NCBI RefSeq assembly: GCF_000741165.1
Contig: NZ_JGYN01000030.1
Coordinates: 248,001-312,000, forward strand
Length of the DNA stretch: 64,000 nt
Direction of reading: 5' to 3'
From: Bifidobacterium biavatii DSM 23969
GTDB lineage: Bacteria > Actinomycetota > Actinomycetes > Actinomycetales > Bifidobacteriaceae
Every line of letters begins with the position of its first letter. Position 1 is the first letter of the stretch. The notes under the pieces were generated by a model. It was not told the origin of the DNA and searched no databases. It worked only from the letters and a program-made list of their open reading frames with translations. A program made the position numbers and the translations under genes. Shown here piece by piece: positions 1 to 8,562 of the stretch.

Positions 1-1470
1 CTGCCCGCCGCGCAACGCACAGCCTCGGCCCCCTCGGCTGAGGGGCCGAACCGTACAGAAAACGCCGGAGGCGTTTTTAGGCGAGGACGAGGCGACAGCC
101 GAGTCAACAAAACGGCCGAAGGCTCCGCAATTGCAGGATCTGTCAGCGCAGCTGACTGGGGGAGCGTCACACCTAACAACGCCTCGAATACCGGCTCCCC
201 CAGCTTGTCCGAACGCTACATCTGGACCGACTCGTGGATCGCCGGCGGCGACGGGCTGCCGTTCATCGGCGGCGAAACCGACCGCGACGGCACCTATATC
301 CTGAACTTCTTCAAATGCCAGCCCGCACTCAACTACGGATTCGCGCACCCCCACCAGCCATGGCAGAAGCCGGCGCTCGGCCCGGACGCGCTGGCCACCT
401 GCGACGCGATGGTCGACGTGATGCGCTTCTGGCTCTCCCGCGGCGCCGACGGCTTCCGCGTGGACATGGCCGACAGCCTCGTCAAGCACGACGAGAACGG
501 CAAGCCGTTCACCATCCGCACGTGGCAGTACATGTTCTCCAAGATCCGCACCGAATTCCCGAACGCCGCGTTCGTGGCCGAATGGGGCCGCCCGCACGAG
601 TCGATGCAGGCCGGATTCGACATGGACTTCTACCTCGACTGGCGCTGGGACGGCAATCCGAACGGCTACAACATGCTGCTGCGCAACACCGACACGCCGC
701 TCGCGCACGACGGCGATCTGAGCTACTTCAACGCCGATTCGGGCACATCGATCAAGCCGTTCCTCGACCAGTACCTGCCGCAGCTGGCCGACGCACACCG
801 GGCCGGCGGCTACTTCGACCTCATCACATGCAACCACGACACGCTGCGCACCGCCCAGCGCCTGACCGAACGCGAGCGCACGATCGCGTACGCGACGCTC
901 ATGACCATGCCCGGCTGCCCGTTCCTGTATTACGGCGACGAAATCGGCATGCGGTACCGTCCGCTGCCCACCAAGGAGGGCGGCTACACGCGCACCGGCA
1001 GCCGCACGCCGATGCAGTGGGACGCCGCACTGCCGAACCTCGGCTTCTCCGACGCGCCGGCCGAAGCGCTGTATCTGCCGGTCGACCCGGCCGACGATGC
1101 GCCTACGGTCGCCGCAGCCGAGGCCGATCCGGATTCGCTGCTGTCGACGATCCGTACGCTGCTCGCACTGCGTCACGCGACGCCCGCGCTGCACGCCGAC
1201 GCCGATTTCGACGTGCTGGCCGGGCGCGACGGCGGACGCGCGTTCGCATATCGGCGCACAGCCGCGGCCTCGGTCGGCGGCACGGTGACTGGCGACGATT
1301 CGATGACCGGCGATTCGGTGATCGTGGCGATGAACCCGGGCCGCGAAACAACCACGCTCGGCCTGCCCGCCGACGCGGCCGGCCGCGATCTTGCGTTCGC
1401 CGTCGGTGCCCCGTCACTGGACGGCGCCGCGCTCACGCTTCCGGCGCAGTCGTTCGTGATCCTCCGTTGA
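1..1470 (+). CDS. GH13 alpha-glucosidase/alpha-amylase family protein, 3' part (5' end outside window)
   Basis: Glycoside hydrolase family 13, probably cytoplasmic, acting on alpha-glucosides; exact substrate not deducible. Visible GH13 regions: GFRVDMAD (nucleophile Asp, about nt 463), VAEWGR (acid/base Glu, about nt 580) and CNHDT (about nt 838), followed by the C-terminal beta domain. A TTG at 205 could be read as a start, but the frame has no stop from base 1, and a protein starting at 205 would lack the first half of the (beta/alpha)8 barrel, so the gene continues to the left. In its relatives the ERYIWTDSW segment follows closely on the region around the first catalytic loop. Here about 65 residues encoded by nt 1-204 precede it, and this DNA carries palindromic repeats like those between genes elsewhere in the window. 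malQ lies downstream, suggesting maltodextrin or glucan metabolism. Family call is sure; the intact upstream part cannot be judged. Confidence 0.85.
   Translation: MPAAQRTASAPSAEGPNRTENAGGVFRRGRGDSRVNKTAEGSAIAGSVSAADWGSVTPNNASNTGSPSLSERYIWTDSWIAGGDGLPFIGGETDRDGTYILNFFKCQPALNYGFAHPHQPWQKPALGPDALATCDAMVDVMRFWLSRGADGFRVDMADSLVKHDENGKPFTIRTWQYMFSKIRTEFPNAAFVAEWGRPHESMQAGFDMDFYLDWRWDGNPNGYNMLLRNTDTPLAHDGDLSYFNADSGTSIKPFLDQYLPQLADAHRAGGYFDLITCNHDTLRTAQRLTERERTIAYATLMTMPGCPFLYYGDEIGMRYRPLPTKEGGYTRTGSRTPMQWDAALPNLGFSDAPAEALYLPVDPADDAPTVAAAEADPDSLLSTIRTLLALRHATPALHADADFDVLAGRDGGRAFAYRRTAAASVGGTVTGDDSMTGDSVIVAMNPGRETTTLGLPADAAGRDLAFAVGAPSLDGAALTLPAQSFVILR
22..165. repeat. palindromic repeat DNA inside the GH13 reading frame
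   Basis: Two repeat segments lie in this in-frame stretch. Near 25-50 a small hairpin, TCGGCCCC paired with GGGGCCGA, resembles the stem at 11325-11362. Near 140-165 the string CTGTCAGCGCAGCTGACTG followed by GGGGAGC belongs to the family found between genes at 48584-48655 and 51506-51552. The reading frame crosses both without a stop. Confidence 0.6.
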
Positions 1471-1473
1471 CGT

Positions 1474-1598
1474 GTGGGCATAATCGGTACATTATGCATG
1501 CAGAATTGTGGGCATAGGCGGTATATCTAGCTGATCGTGGGCATGGACGGTCCATTACGAGGGCTTTTCGGCCCCGTATATGTACCGTCTATGCCCAC
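1474..1598. repeat. hairpin repeat cluster upstream of malQ (family GTGGGCATAGACGGTACAT)
   Basis: Three forward copies (starting 1474, 1508 and 1537) and one inverted copy (1580-1598) of a roughly 19-bp sequence, consensus GTGGGCATAGACGGTACAT. The copy at 1537 pairs with 1580-1598 as a long stem whose loop side includes a TTTTCG run. The same family occurs only on the other side of malQ (4407-4623) in this window. Role unknown; it could act as a two-way terminator. Confidence 0.8.
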
Positions 1599-1600
1599 AC

Positions 1601-1861
1601 CCATATGTCGCCCATGGTCGGGGGAGATCGATGACGGTCGGCAGGCTGATTTCGGCAGCGACATATGTCGCCCATGGTCGGAGGGGGATCTATTCCGGCC
1701 ACGTGTCGACCAGATCGGGCACGTTCATCGGCAGTTCCACTCGGCAATCGGCTCAGCGGTTCCACTCGGCAATCCCACTCGGCAGTCGGCTCAGCGGTTC
1801 CACTCGGCAATCCCACTCGGCAGTCGGCTCGGCGGTTCCACTCGGCAGACGGTTCGGCAGT
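1601..1861. repeat. direct and tandem repeats upstream of malQ
   Basis: CATATGTCGCCCATGGTCGG occurs twice (about 1601 and 1661). From about 1735 to 1860 the motif TTCCACTCGGCA, with variants TCCCACTCGGCA and CGGCTCAGCGG, is repeated in tandem about seven times. There are no regularly spaced unique spacers, so it is not CRISPR. No gene is seen between 1471 and 2028. Confidence 0.75.
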
Positions 1862-2028
1862 CGCCCGAAGAAACACCGGGATTGCAAACGATGTCAAGAC
1901 ATTGTATGCTGGGCGAAGCAACGTTTTTCGCCAAGTTGGAGCCTCTTATCGCATAGACCGGCCCAACTTGGCGGCATACGATCGCAACGACGCGCCAGCA
2001 CCACACCGCAGACATCGAAGGAGAGTCC

Positions 2029-4383
2029 ATGACCGACGCCACGCCCGCAACCGCCACAGACGCAACCGCTACCCCCGCCGCAGCAACCGCAACGGCCAAA
2101 CCAGCCCAAACCACCGAATCGGCCGAACGACTCGCCCGTCCGCTCATCCGCCTCGCCAAAGCCGGCGGCGTGGCCACGTCGTACATCGACCAGGTCGGCA
2201 CGTACGTCGAAATCGACGACGACGTGCTCGTCAACGTGCTCGCCGCACTCGGCATCGACGCAGGCAGCGACGCGGCAATCATGCAATCGCTCGCACGGCT
2301 CGAACGCGAACGCGACGAACGGCTCCTGCCCAGCCACACGATCGTCGTCACCGCCGGCAAGGAGACGTCCGTCACGCTGCACTGCACCGAATCGGAGCAG
2401 CCGACGGCGACCATCACGCTGGAAGACGGCACGGAATGCCGCAGCGACCTCGGCGACATACTGCCGAGCGTGAGCAGCACCGACCAGTTCCTCATCCTGC
2501 CCGACGACCTGCCGATCGGCTACCACACGCTGCGCGTCGACACCGGCGAACGGCAGGACGAGGCGACGCTGCTGGTCGCGCCGGAGCGCATCCCGCTGCC
2601 CGCCGCCATCGAGGAGCACCCGCGCTGGGGCTGGATGACGCAGCTGTATGCCGAACGTTCGCACGATTCGTGGGGCGTGGGCGACTACGGCGACCTGCGC
2701 CGGCTCGCGGCCGACGCGGGCGCCAAATCCGGCGCCGACTTCATGCTCATCAACCCGATCCACGCGACCGCGCCGGTACCGCCGCTCGAACCGTCGCCGT
2801 ACCTGCCCGAATCACGCCGATTCCTCAACGTCACGTACATCCGCCCGCAGGACATTCCCGAATACGCAACGTTGTCAGCCGACGACCGGACCGCGATCGG
2901 CGCGCTGCACGCGACCGTCGCCGCCGCGAACGACAGCGCCGAGCCGCTTGACCTCAACGCAAGCTGGGACGCGAAGCGGCGCGCGCTGCGCATTATCTTC
3001 GACCAGCCGCGCTCGGCCGAACGCGAGGCCGCGTTCCAGTCGTTCGTGGCCGCCGCAGGCCCGGATTTGGACGCATTCGCGACGTGGTGCCTCGCGTTCG
3101 AGGTGTGGGGCGCGCCGTGGGAGGCGGATTCGTGGTTCAAACGGTACAACCGCGAGTCGCCGGAGGTTGCCGCCCTGGTGCGCGACCACCACGACCTGTT
3201 CGAGTTCAACCGTTGGCTGCAATGGATTGCAGACGAGCAGGTGACCGCCGCGCAGACCGCCGCCAAGGACTCCGGCATGGCGCTCGGCCTCATGCTCGAC
3301 ATGGCCGTGGGCGTGCACATGCTCGGCGCGGACGCATGGTGGAATCCGGAACGCTTCGCGGTCGGCTCGGTCACGGTCGGCTGCCCGCCGGACTTCTACA
3401 ACCAGCAGGGCCAGGACTGGGGGCAGCCGCCATTCAACCCGCGGTATCTGGCCGACACCGGCTACCGCGTGTACCGCGAAATGGTGCACGCCATCTTCGA
3501 GCACGCCGGCGCGGTGCGCATCGACCACGTGCTCGGCCTGTTCCGCCTGTGGTGGATCCCGCAGGGACGCGGCGCGAAGGGCGGCGCATACGTCGCGTAC
3601 GACCACGAGGCGATGCTGGCCGTGCTCGCCATCGAGGCGACGCGCGCGAACGGCGTGGTCGTGGGCGAAGACCTCGGCACCGTGCCCGACTACGTGCGCA
3701 AGGTGCTCGCCGACCACGGCGTGCTCGGCACCGACGTCGAATGGTTCTCGCGCGTCGACGATTCGGCCACCGCGGGCGACCCGTACGCGCCGCCCAGCAC
3801 GTACCGCCGCCAGGCGCTCGCGTCGGTCACCACGCACGACCTGCCGCCGACCGCCGGTTATCTCGAATTCGAGCACGTCAAGATCCGCGAGGAACTGGGA
3901 CTGCTCGCGTCGTCGGCCGACGAATTCCGCGCATCGGCCGAAGCCGAACGCCGCGCGATGCTCGAGCTGCTGGTGAGCGGCGGATGGCTGCGTGTGCCCG
4001 TTGCGGACGCGGCCGGCACGGTCGACGCAACCGCCGCAGGGACCGCATCCGACGCTGCGGGCACAGTCGATGCAACCAGCACAACCGCATCCGGCACGTA
4101 TCTGTCCGCCGCCGACATCGCCGCCGACGTGCCGGCGTACGAGCAGCAGATCGTCGAGGCGATGCACCGCATGCTCACGGACACGCCGAGCGTGCTGCGG
4201 CAGGCGACGCTCATGGACGGCGTCGGCCAGCATCGCGCGGTCAACCAGCCGGGCACATCGGACCAGTATCCGAACTGGCGCATCCCGCTCACCGACGCGG
4301 CCGGGCACGTCATGCACACCGACGAGATCTTCGACAACCCCCGCGTGCGCTCCCTCGCCGCCGTCATGAACGGCAAGGCGTAG
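2029..4383 (+). CDS. malQ: 4-alpha-glucanotransferase (amylomaltase, GH77)
   Basis: 784 aa, cytoplasmic, transfers alpha-1,4-glucan segments in maltodextrin metabolism. The start ATG at 2029 has AGGAGAG close upstream. The N-terminal beta-rich domain (residues 1-200) is typical of actinobacterial MalQ. GH77 active-site motifs: RIDHVLGLFR (nucleophile Asp, about 498), VVGEDLGTVP (acid/base Glu, about 547) and TTHDLPPTAG (about 603). Between about residues 660 and 690 lies a low-complexity Ala/Thr/Asp stretch in which DAAGTVDAT occurs twice, an insertion not needed for the fold. The gene is isolated between two clusters of the GTGGGCAT hairpin repeat. Upstream GH13 suggests a shared alpha-glucan role. 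Confidence 0.95.
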   Translation: MTDATPATATDATATPAAATATAKPAQTTESAERLARPLIRLAKAGGVATSYIDQVGTYVEIDDDVLVNVLAALGIDAGSDAAIMQSLARLERERDERLLPSHTIVVTAGKETSVTLHCTESEQPTATITLEDGTECRSDLGDILPSVSSTDQFLILPDDLPIGYHTLRVDTGERQDEATLLVAPERIPLPAAIEEHPRWGWMTQLYAERSHDSWGVGDYGDLRRLAADAGAKSGADFMLINPIHATAPVPPLEPSPYLPESRRFLNVTYIRPQDIPEYATLSADDRTAIGALHATVAAANDSAEPLDLNASWDAKRRALRIIFDQPRSAEREAAFQSFVAAAGPDLDAFATWCLAFEVWGAPWEADSWFKRYNRESPEVAALVRDHHDLFEFNRWLQWIADEQVTAAQTAAKDSGMALGLMLDMAVGVHMLGADAWWNPERFAVGSVTVGCPPDFYNQQGQDWGQPPFNPRYLADTGYRVYREMVHAIFEHAGAVRIDHVLGLFRLWWIPQGRGAKGGAYVAYDHEAMLAVLAIEATRANGVVVGEDLGTVPDYVRKVLADHGVLGTDVEWFSRVDDSATAGDPYAPPSTYRRQALASVTTHDLPPTAGYLEFEHVKIREELGLLASSADEFRASAEAERRAMLELLVSGGWLRVPVADAAGTVDATAAGTASDAAGTVDATSTTASGTYLSAADIAADVPAYEQQIVEAMHRMLTDTPSVLRQATLMDGVGQHRAVNQPGTSDQYPNWRIPLTDAAGHVMHTDEIFDNPRVRSLAAVMNGKA

Positions 4384-4406
4384 ACACCGGCGTTCCGAAA
4401 GCGGTT

Positions 4407-4623
4407 GTGGGCATAGACGGTACATTTATCCATCGGTCACGGGGCTTCGGTTCTCAGACAATTCGACTGTGGGCATAGACGGTACACGCGGGCGCGCCAA
4501 TCGTGGGCATGGACCGTACATTTACGCAACTGTGGGCATGGACGGTACATTGAGAGCCGATTTTCGCTCGGGAATGTACCGTTCATGCCCACAGTCGTGA
4601 TGAGAGGGTCCGTCTATGCCCAC
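4407..4623. repeat. hairpin repeat cluster downstream of malQ (family GTGGGCATAGACGGTACAT)
   Basis: Four forward copies (starting 4407, 4469, 4503 and 4532) and two inverted copies (4574-4592 and about 4608-4623). The copies at 4532 and 4574-4592 form a stem of about 20 bp with one or two mismatches. The arrangement, forward copies ending in an inverted one, mirrors the upstream cluster at 1474-1598. Confidence 0.8.
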
Positions 4624-4714
4624 GAATGTTGTCGGCCGATGACCGTAGCCGATCCGCAACCGATCCTTGCGGTCTTCCGAATACTAGACCGGTCGGGCAA
4701 ATCAACCACCCGGT

Positions 4715-4812
4715 CAGTCTGACCGACCACCCGGCCAACCGACCACCCGATCAGTCTGACCGACCACCCGGCCAACCGACCACCCGATCAGTCTGACCGA
4801 CCACCCGACCAG
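4715..4812. repeat. 37-bp tandem repeat, about 2.6 copies
   Basis: Units begin CAGTCTGACCGACCACCCGG at 4715, 4752 and 4789, exactly 37 bp apart; the third is partial. Related CCGACCACCCGATCA fragments continue to about 4828. The array ends just at the 3' end of the minus-strand binding-protein gene. Confidence 0.9.
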
Positions 4813-4824
4813 TCACTCAACCGA

Positions 4825-6222
4825 TCACTTGGTCGGGACCGCGCCTTCCTGCGCGTGGTCGAACACCGGCTTGTTGTCCTTGTCGAACTTGTACACGCCG
4901 ATCGCCGCGGTGGACGGGTCGTGGTCGTCGTTGAACGGGCCGATGCCGGCCTGTCCCTTGTACTTGATGTCCTTGCCGTCCTTGAGCAGCGCCAGGCAGT
5001 CCGCGTACGACGAGCATTCCTCGCCGCCGTTCACGCCGGAGACGGCAGGCAGGTTCTTCGCCACGGTCGCCCCGTCGGTCGCACCACCCTTCTGCGCGGC
5101 GAGCGCGGCCAGCACGGTCGCGTCGTACGTTTCGGCCGCGTACGTGAAGTCCACGACCTTCGGATCGATCGCCTTAACCTTGCTCTGGAATTCCTCGGTC
5201 GGGTGCGCGCCCGGGATCGTGCCGGTCGAACCTTCGAGCAGGCCCGCGTCGAAGTCGGCGGAATGGTCGACCGTGTTGCCGTCGGTCATGTACAGCTTGT
5301 GCGTGTCGATGCCGGCGCTCTTGAGTGCCTTGACGAGCGACTTGGTCTGGTCGAACGCGATGACGAGCACGGCGTCCGGCTTGGCGGCCTTGATCGCGGT
5401 CGCGATCGACGAGAAGTTCGTTTCGGTCGGGTCGAACGTGTCCTTCGCGCCGTAGACGACGTTCAGACCGGCGTCCTCAACGGTTTTGACGACCACGTCA
5501 CGCAGCGACGTGCCGTACTCGTCGTTGAACACGGCGATCGCGAGATTCTGCACGCCATCCTGCGCGATGATCTGGCCGAGCACGGCCCCCTGCACGGTGT
5601 CCGGCGGGATCGTGCGGAAGAACAGGTCGTCCATGCCGCTGAATGCGGTGGACGTGGCGCCGTTCGAGATCATCGGCACGCCGGCCGCGACGACCTGCTT
5701 GTACGAGTTCTTGACGACGGAGCTGGACGGCGGGCCGATCACGACGGACGGGTTCTTCGACAGCACGGATTGCGCGGCGGACGAGTTCTGGTCGGCGTGG
5801 TCCGCGTCGGACGTGTCGGCCGTGACGGTTTCGATATCCTTGCCGAGCACGCCGCCGGCCGCGTTGATGTCCTTAGCTGCGAGCTTGAGCGAGGCGACGT
5901 TGGACGGGCCGATGTACGCCCACGAGCCGGTCTGCGGGAACAGGCCGGCGGCGGTGAACGTGCCGGACGATGCGGATACCGACGTTGATCCGGATGTGCC
6001 GGACGAGCTGCCGTCCTTGGCGGTCGCGCTCGTCGAGCCGCAGCCGGACAGTGCGAGCACGCCGGCCGCGATCGCCGCGGTGACGATCGTGGCCATGTTC
6101 CTGCGTCCGGTGCCACGGATGCCGCGGCTGCCGTGGCTGGGACCTCGGCCGGCGTCGCCGCCGACGATGCTGCTCATGCGGTCACTGCCGTTGTTGCTGA
6201 TGGTGCTGTTCATACGAATCAC
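4825..6222 (-). CDS. livK: branched-chain amino-acid ABC transporter substrate-binding lipoprotein
   Basis: 465 aa, exported lipoprotein of the Leu/Ile/Val-binding (type I periplasmic) family that delivers ligand to LivHM. An unusually long charged leader precedes a hydrophobic segment and a lipobox LALSGC with the lipidated Cys near residue 61; a Ser/Thr/Gly linker follows. The conserved body includes VIGPPSSSVV, ISNGATS and DAVLVIAFDQ. The start chosen is GTG at 6222, with AGAGGA upstream; ATG at 6213 or an internal ATG nearer the signal peptide are alternatives. It lies downstream of livF with a gap of 406 bp (6223-6628), in which I see no gene and which may hold its own promoter, fitting the need for excess binding protein. 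A different ligand such as another amino acid or an amide is possible. Confidence 0.9.
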   Translation of the reverse strand: MIRMNSTISNNGSDRMSSIVGGDAGRGPSHGSRGIRGTGRRNMATIVTAAIAAGVLALSGCGSTSATAKDGSSSGTSGSTSVSASSGTFTAAGLFPQTGSWAYIGPSNVASLKLAAKDINAAGGVLGKDIETVTADTSDADHADQNSSAAQSVLSKNPSVVIGPPSSSVVKNSYKQVVAAGVPMISNGATSTAFSGMDDLFFRTIPPDTVQGAVLGQIIAQDGVQNLAIAVFNDEYGTSLRDVVVKTVEDAGLNVVYGAKDTFDPTETNFSSIATAIKAAKPDAVLVIAFDQTKSLVKALKSAGIDTHKLYMTDGNTVDHSADFDAGLLEGSTGTIPGAHPTEEFQSKVKAIDPKVVDFTYAAETYDATVLAALAAQKGGATDGATVAKNLPAVSGVNGGEECSSYADCLALLKDGKDIKYKGQAGIGPFNDDHDPSTAAIGVYKFDKDNKPVFDHAQEGAVPTK

Positions 6223-6628
6223 CTGTTCCTCTCTCTTGTTTCCCCGTGCGGATGTCCGTGGCGGTACGGTTCAGCCGGATCAGTTGGATCGGCTGGGTTG
6301 ATTGGTCAGGTCGGTCCGGTTCCGGCGACCCCGTTGATGCGGGATTGCGGCGATTCCGGCGGACGTCCGGTTCGGGCGGTGATGCGGGATGCGAGACGTT
6401 TGCTTCGATCTCGTCGATCGTTGTCTGTTCTCGAATCTTGGGATTGACTGTACGGGCCAGTTGATTCGGTTTCTGTCCTCTTGTGTAACCGGCCGGTGAC
6501 GCCCGAAAACCGTTGGAAACATGCGGTTTTGCGCACTTCGCCGCACTGCGGATCCACTCATTTCCACGAGCGTTTTCTGCGATGCTCATCGTCTGGGAGC
6601 CGCAGCGCCACGAATTCCGTTCGATCGT

Positions 6629-7462
6629 TTATTTACCTTCTTCTTGGACTTCCTCTTCGAGGTTGCCCAAATAAAGGGAGATGACCTTGGGGTCGCCCAG
6701 CAGGTCTCGCCCGCGGCCGGAGTAGGCGTTGCGGCCCTGGTCGAGGACGTAGCCGCGGTCGCAGATCTGCAGGCAGCGGCGGGCGTTCTGTTCGACGATG
6801 ATCACGGAGACGCCGGCTTTGTTGACCTGGCGCACGCGGATGAATGTTTCGTCCTGCAGCATCGGCGAGAGGCCGGCGCTCGGCTCGTCGAGTAGGAGCA
6901 CGGACGGCTGCATCATGAGCGCGCGGGCCATGGCGACCATCTGCCGTTCGCCGCCGGAGAGCGAGCCGGCGAGCTGGTTGCGGCGGGCGCCGAGCTTGGG
7001 AAAGATCGAGCACACGTAGTCGAAGCGTTCGTCGAATTTGCTGGGCGCCTGATATGCGCCCATGTGCATGTTTTCGGCGATGGTGAGCGACGGGAACACG
7101 TTTTCGGTTTGCGGCACGAATCCGACGCCGAGCGAGACGAGCTTGTCGGCGCGCAGGTTGGTGATGTCGCGCCCGTCGAGCGTGAGCTTGCCGGAGTGGA
7201 TGTGCACGAGGCCGAACAGCGATTTGAGCAGCGTTGATTTGCCGGCGCCGTTCGGGCCGATGATGCCGACGATTTCGCCCTTGTGCAGGGTGAGGGACGC
7301 TCCGTTGAGGATGTTGACGCCGGGCAGATAGCCGGCGACGAGGTCGACGGCGTCGAGCAGCGGTTCGCCGGCCGGCTCGCCGACGTGGATTTCCGAACGC
7401 GGGCGCGTGTCTGCCGCCGGTGCGGTGGCGGATGAACCCGCCGCGATTGCAGTGTCAGTCAT
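6629..7462 (-). CDS. livF: branched-chain amino-acid ABC transporter ATP-binding protein LivF
   Basis: 277 aa, one of the two cytoplasmic ATPases of the Liv importer. Walker A GPNGAGKST (about residue 70), signature LSGGERQMVAMARAL, Walker B VLLLDEPSAGLSP, then a typical LivF C-terminus. The ATG at 7462 overlaps the livG stop as ATGA, implying translational coupling. A leader of about 45 residues, Ala/Thr-rich, precedes the first beta strand. A much longer open frame runs upstream on this strand, but only the part from 7462 is coding; the rest shadows livG. Confidence 0.95.
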   Translation of the reverse strand: MTDTAIAAGSSATAPAADTRPRSEIHVGEPAGEPLLDAVDLVAGYLPGVNILNGASLTLHKGEIVGIIGPNGAGKSTLLKSLFGLVHIHSGKLTLDGRDITNLRADKLVSLGVGFVPQTENVFPSLTIAENMHMGAYQAPSKFDERFDYVCSIFPKLGARRNQLAGSLSGGERQMVAMARALMMQPSVLLLDEPSAGLSPMLQDETFIRVRQVNKAGVSVIIVEQNARRCLQICDRGYVLDQGRNAYSGRGRDLLGDPKVISLYLGNLEEEVQEEGK

Positions 7463-8562
7463 TCGAGTCCCTCCAATACCGAGTCGTCGCCAAGGTCGAT
7501 GTTCGCGTGCGCGCCGAGGTACGCGTCGATCACGGCGGGATCGTTCATCACGCTTTTCGGCTGGCCTTCGGCGACGATGCGCCCTTCGGCCATCACGGTC
7601 ACCCAGTCGGCGATGTGCCGGACCATGTTGATGTCGTGTTCGACGAACAGCACGGTGGTGCCCTCCTCGCGCAGCGCCATGATGTGGTCGAGTAGCGACT
7701 GTTTGAGCGCAGGGTTGACGCCTGCCATCGGCTCGTCGAGCATGACCAGCTGCGGGTCGGACATGAGCGCGCGGGCCATTTCGAGCAGCTTGCGCTGTCC
7801 GCCGGAGAGCGCGCCGGCGAAGTCGTCCTTCTTTTTGATGAGCAGGAACCGTTCGAGCAGCGCCTCGGCCTTCTCCCGGTTCGCAGCCTCCTGCTTCCGC
7901 CACAGTCCGGGCACGAGCGCGCGGAACATGCCTTCGCCGAGCTGCACGGGCGCGCCGAGCAGCATGTTGTCGAGCACGGTGAGTCGGCTCATCACTTTGG
8001 TGAGCTGGAACGTGCGGACCATGCCCATGCGCGCCACCCGTTCGGGGCGCACGTGTTCGAGGTCGTGCCCGTCGAAGGTCCACGAGCCGGTGTTGGGGGT
8101 GTCGAAGCCGGTCATGAGGTTGAAGAACGTGGTTTTGCCGGCGCCGTTCGGACCGATGAGCGCAGTGATGCCGTGCCGTTCGATTTCGAAGTGGTCGACG
8201 TTCACGGCGGTCATGCCGCCGAATTTGCGCGTCACCTTGTCGGCCACGAGAATCGGGTCGGGCTTGTGCACGCCGGGCTCGTTCTTGACGAACCGCAGGT
8301 CCTCGCTCACCTTGTCGCCGTAGGCGGTGGAGATGAGCTTCTCGCCTTCGGGCGCTTTGGTGGCCCATTTGGCGAGGTCGTGGAACGGCTTGCCGGGGCG
8401 GTCGTCGCCGGAGGGCAGGTTGGTCGGCGTCACGCCGGCCACGGTTTCCTTCGCGTCCGCAACGTCCGCGTCACGCGCCCCGTCACGCGCCCCGTCACGC
8501 TCCGTGTCACGCACGCCGCCGCGCGCGGCGGCGTCATCATTCGTACGCATTGTCCTACGCAT
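7459..8562 (-). CDS. livG: branched-chain amino-acid ABC transporter ATP-binding protein LivG
   Basis: 367 aa, about 100 residues longer than usual LivG. Walker A GPNGAGKTT (about 137-145), signature LSGGQRKLLEMARAL, Walker B LVMLDEPMAGVNP. The extra N-terminus (1-100) is charged and contains repeated ARDGARDGARD encoded by a short tandem DNA repeat near 8470-8500. The start at 8562 overlaps the livM stop (8555-8557); ATG at 8550 is also possible. Pairs with LivF under the LivHM channel. The extension is unlike anything I can name; it may be a disordered tail. Confidence 0.93.
   Translation of the reverse strand: MRRTMRTNDDAAARGGVRDTERDGARDGARDADVADAKETVAGVTPTNLPSGDDRPGKPFHDLAKWATKAPEGEKLISTAYGDKVSEDLRFVKNEPGVHKPDPILVADKVTRKFGGMTAVNVDHFEIERHGITALIGPNGAGKTTFFNLMTGFDTPNTGSWTFDGHDLEHVRPERVARMGMVRTFQLTKVMSRLTVLDNMLLGAPVQLGEGMFRALVPGLWRKQEAANREKAEALLERFLLIKKKDDFAGALSGGQRKLLEMARALMSDPQLVMLDEPMAGVNPALKQSLLDHIMALREEGTTVLFVEHDINMVRHIADWVTVMAEGRIVAEGQPKSVMNDPAVIDAYLGAHANIDLGDDSVLEGLE

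Noticed and set aside
1735..1861. CRISPR or VNTR inside a gene
   Set aside because: Tandem motif with variable 12-25 bp spacing, no unique spacers, and the frames that cross it lack coding motifs.
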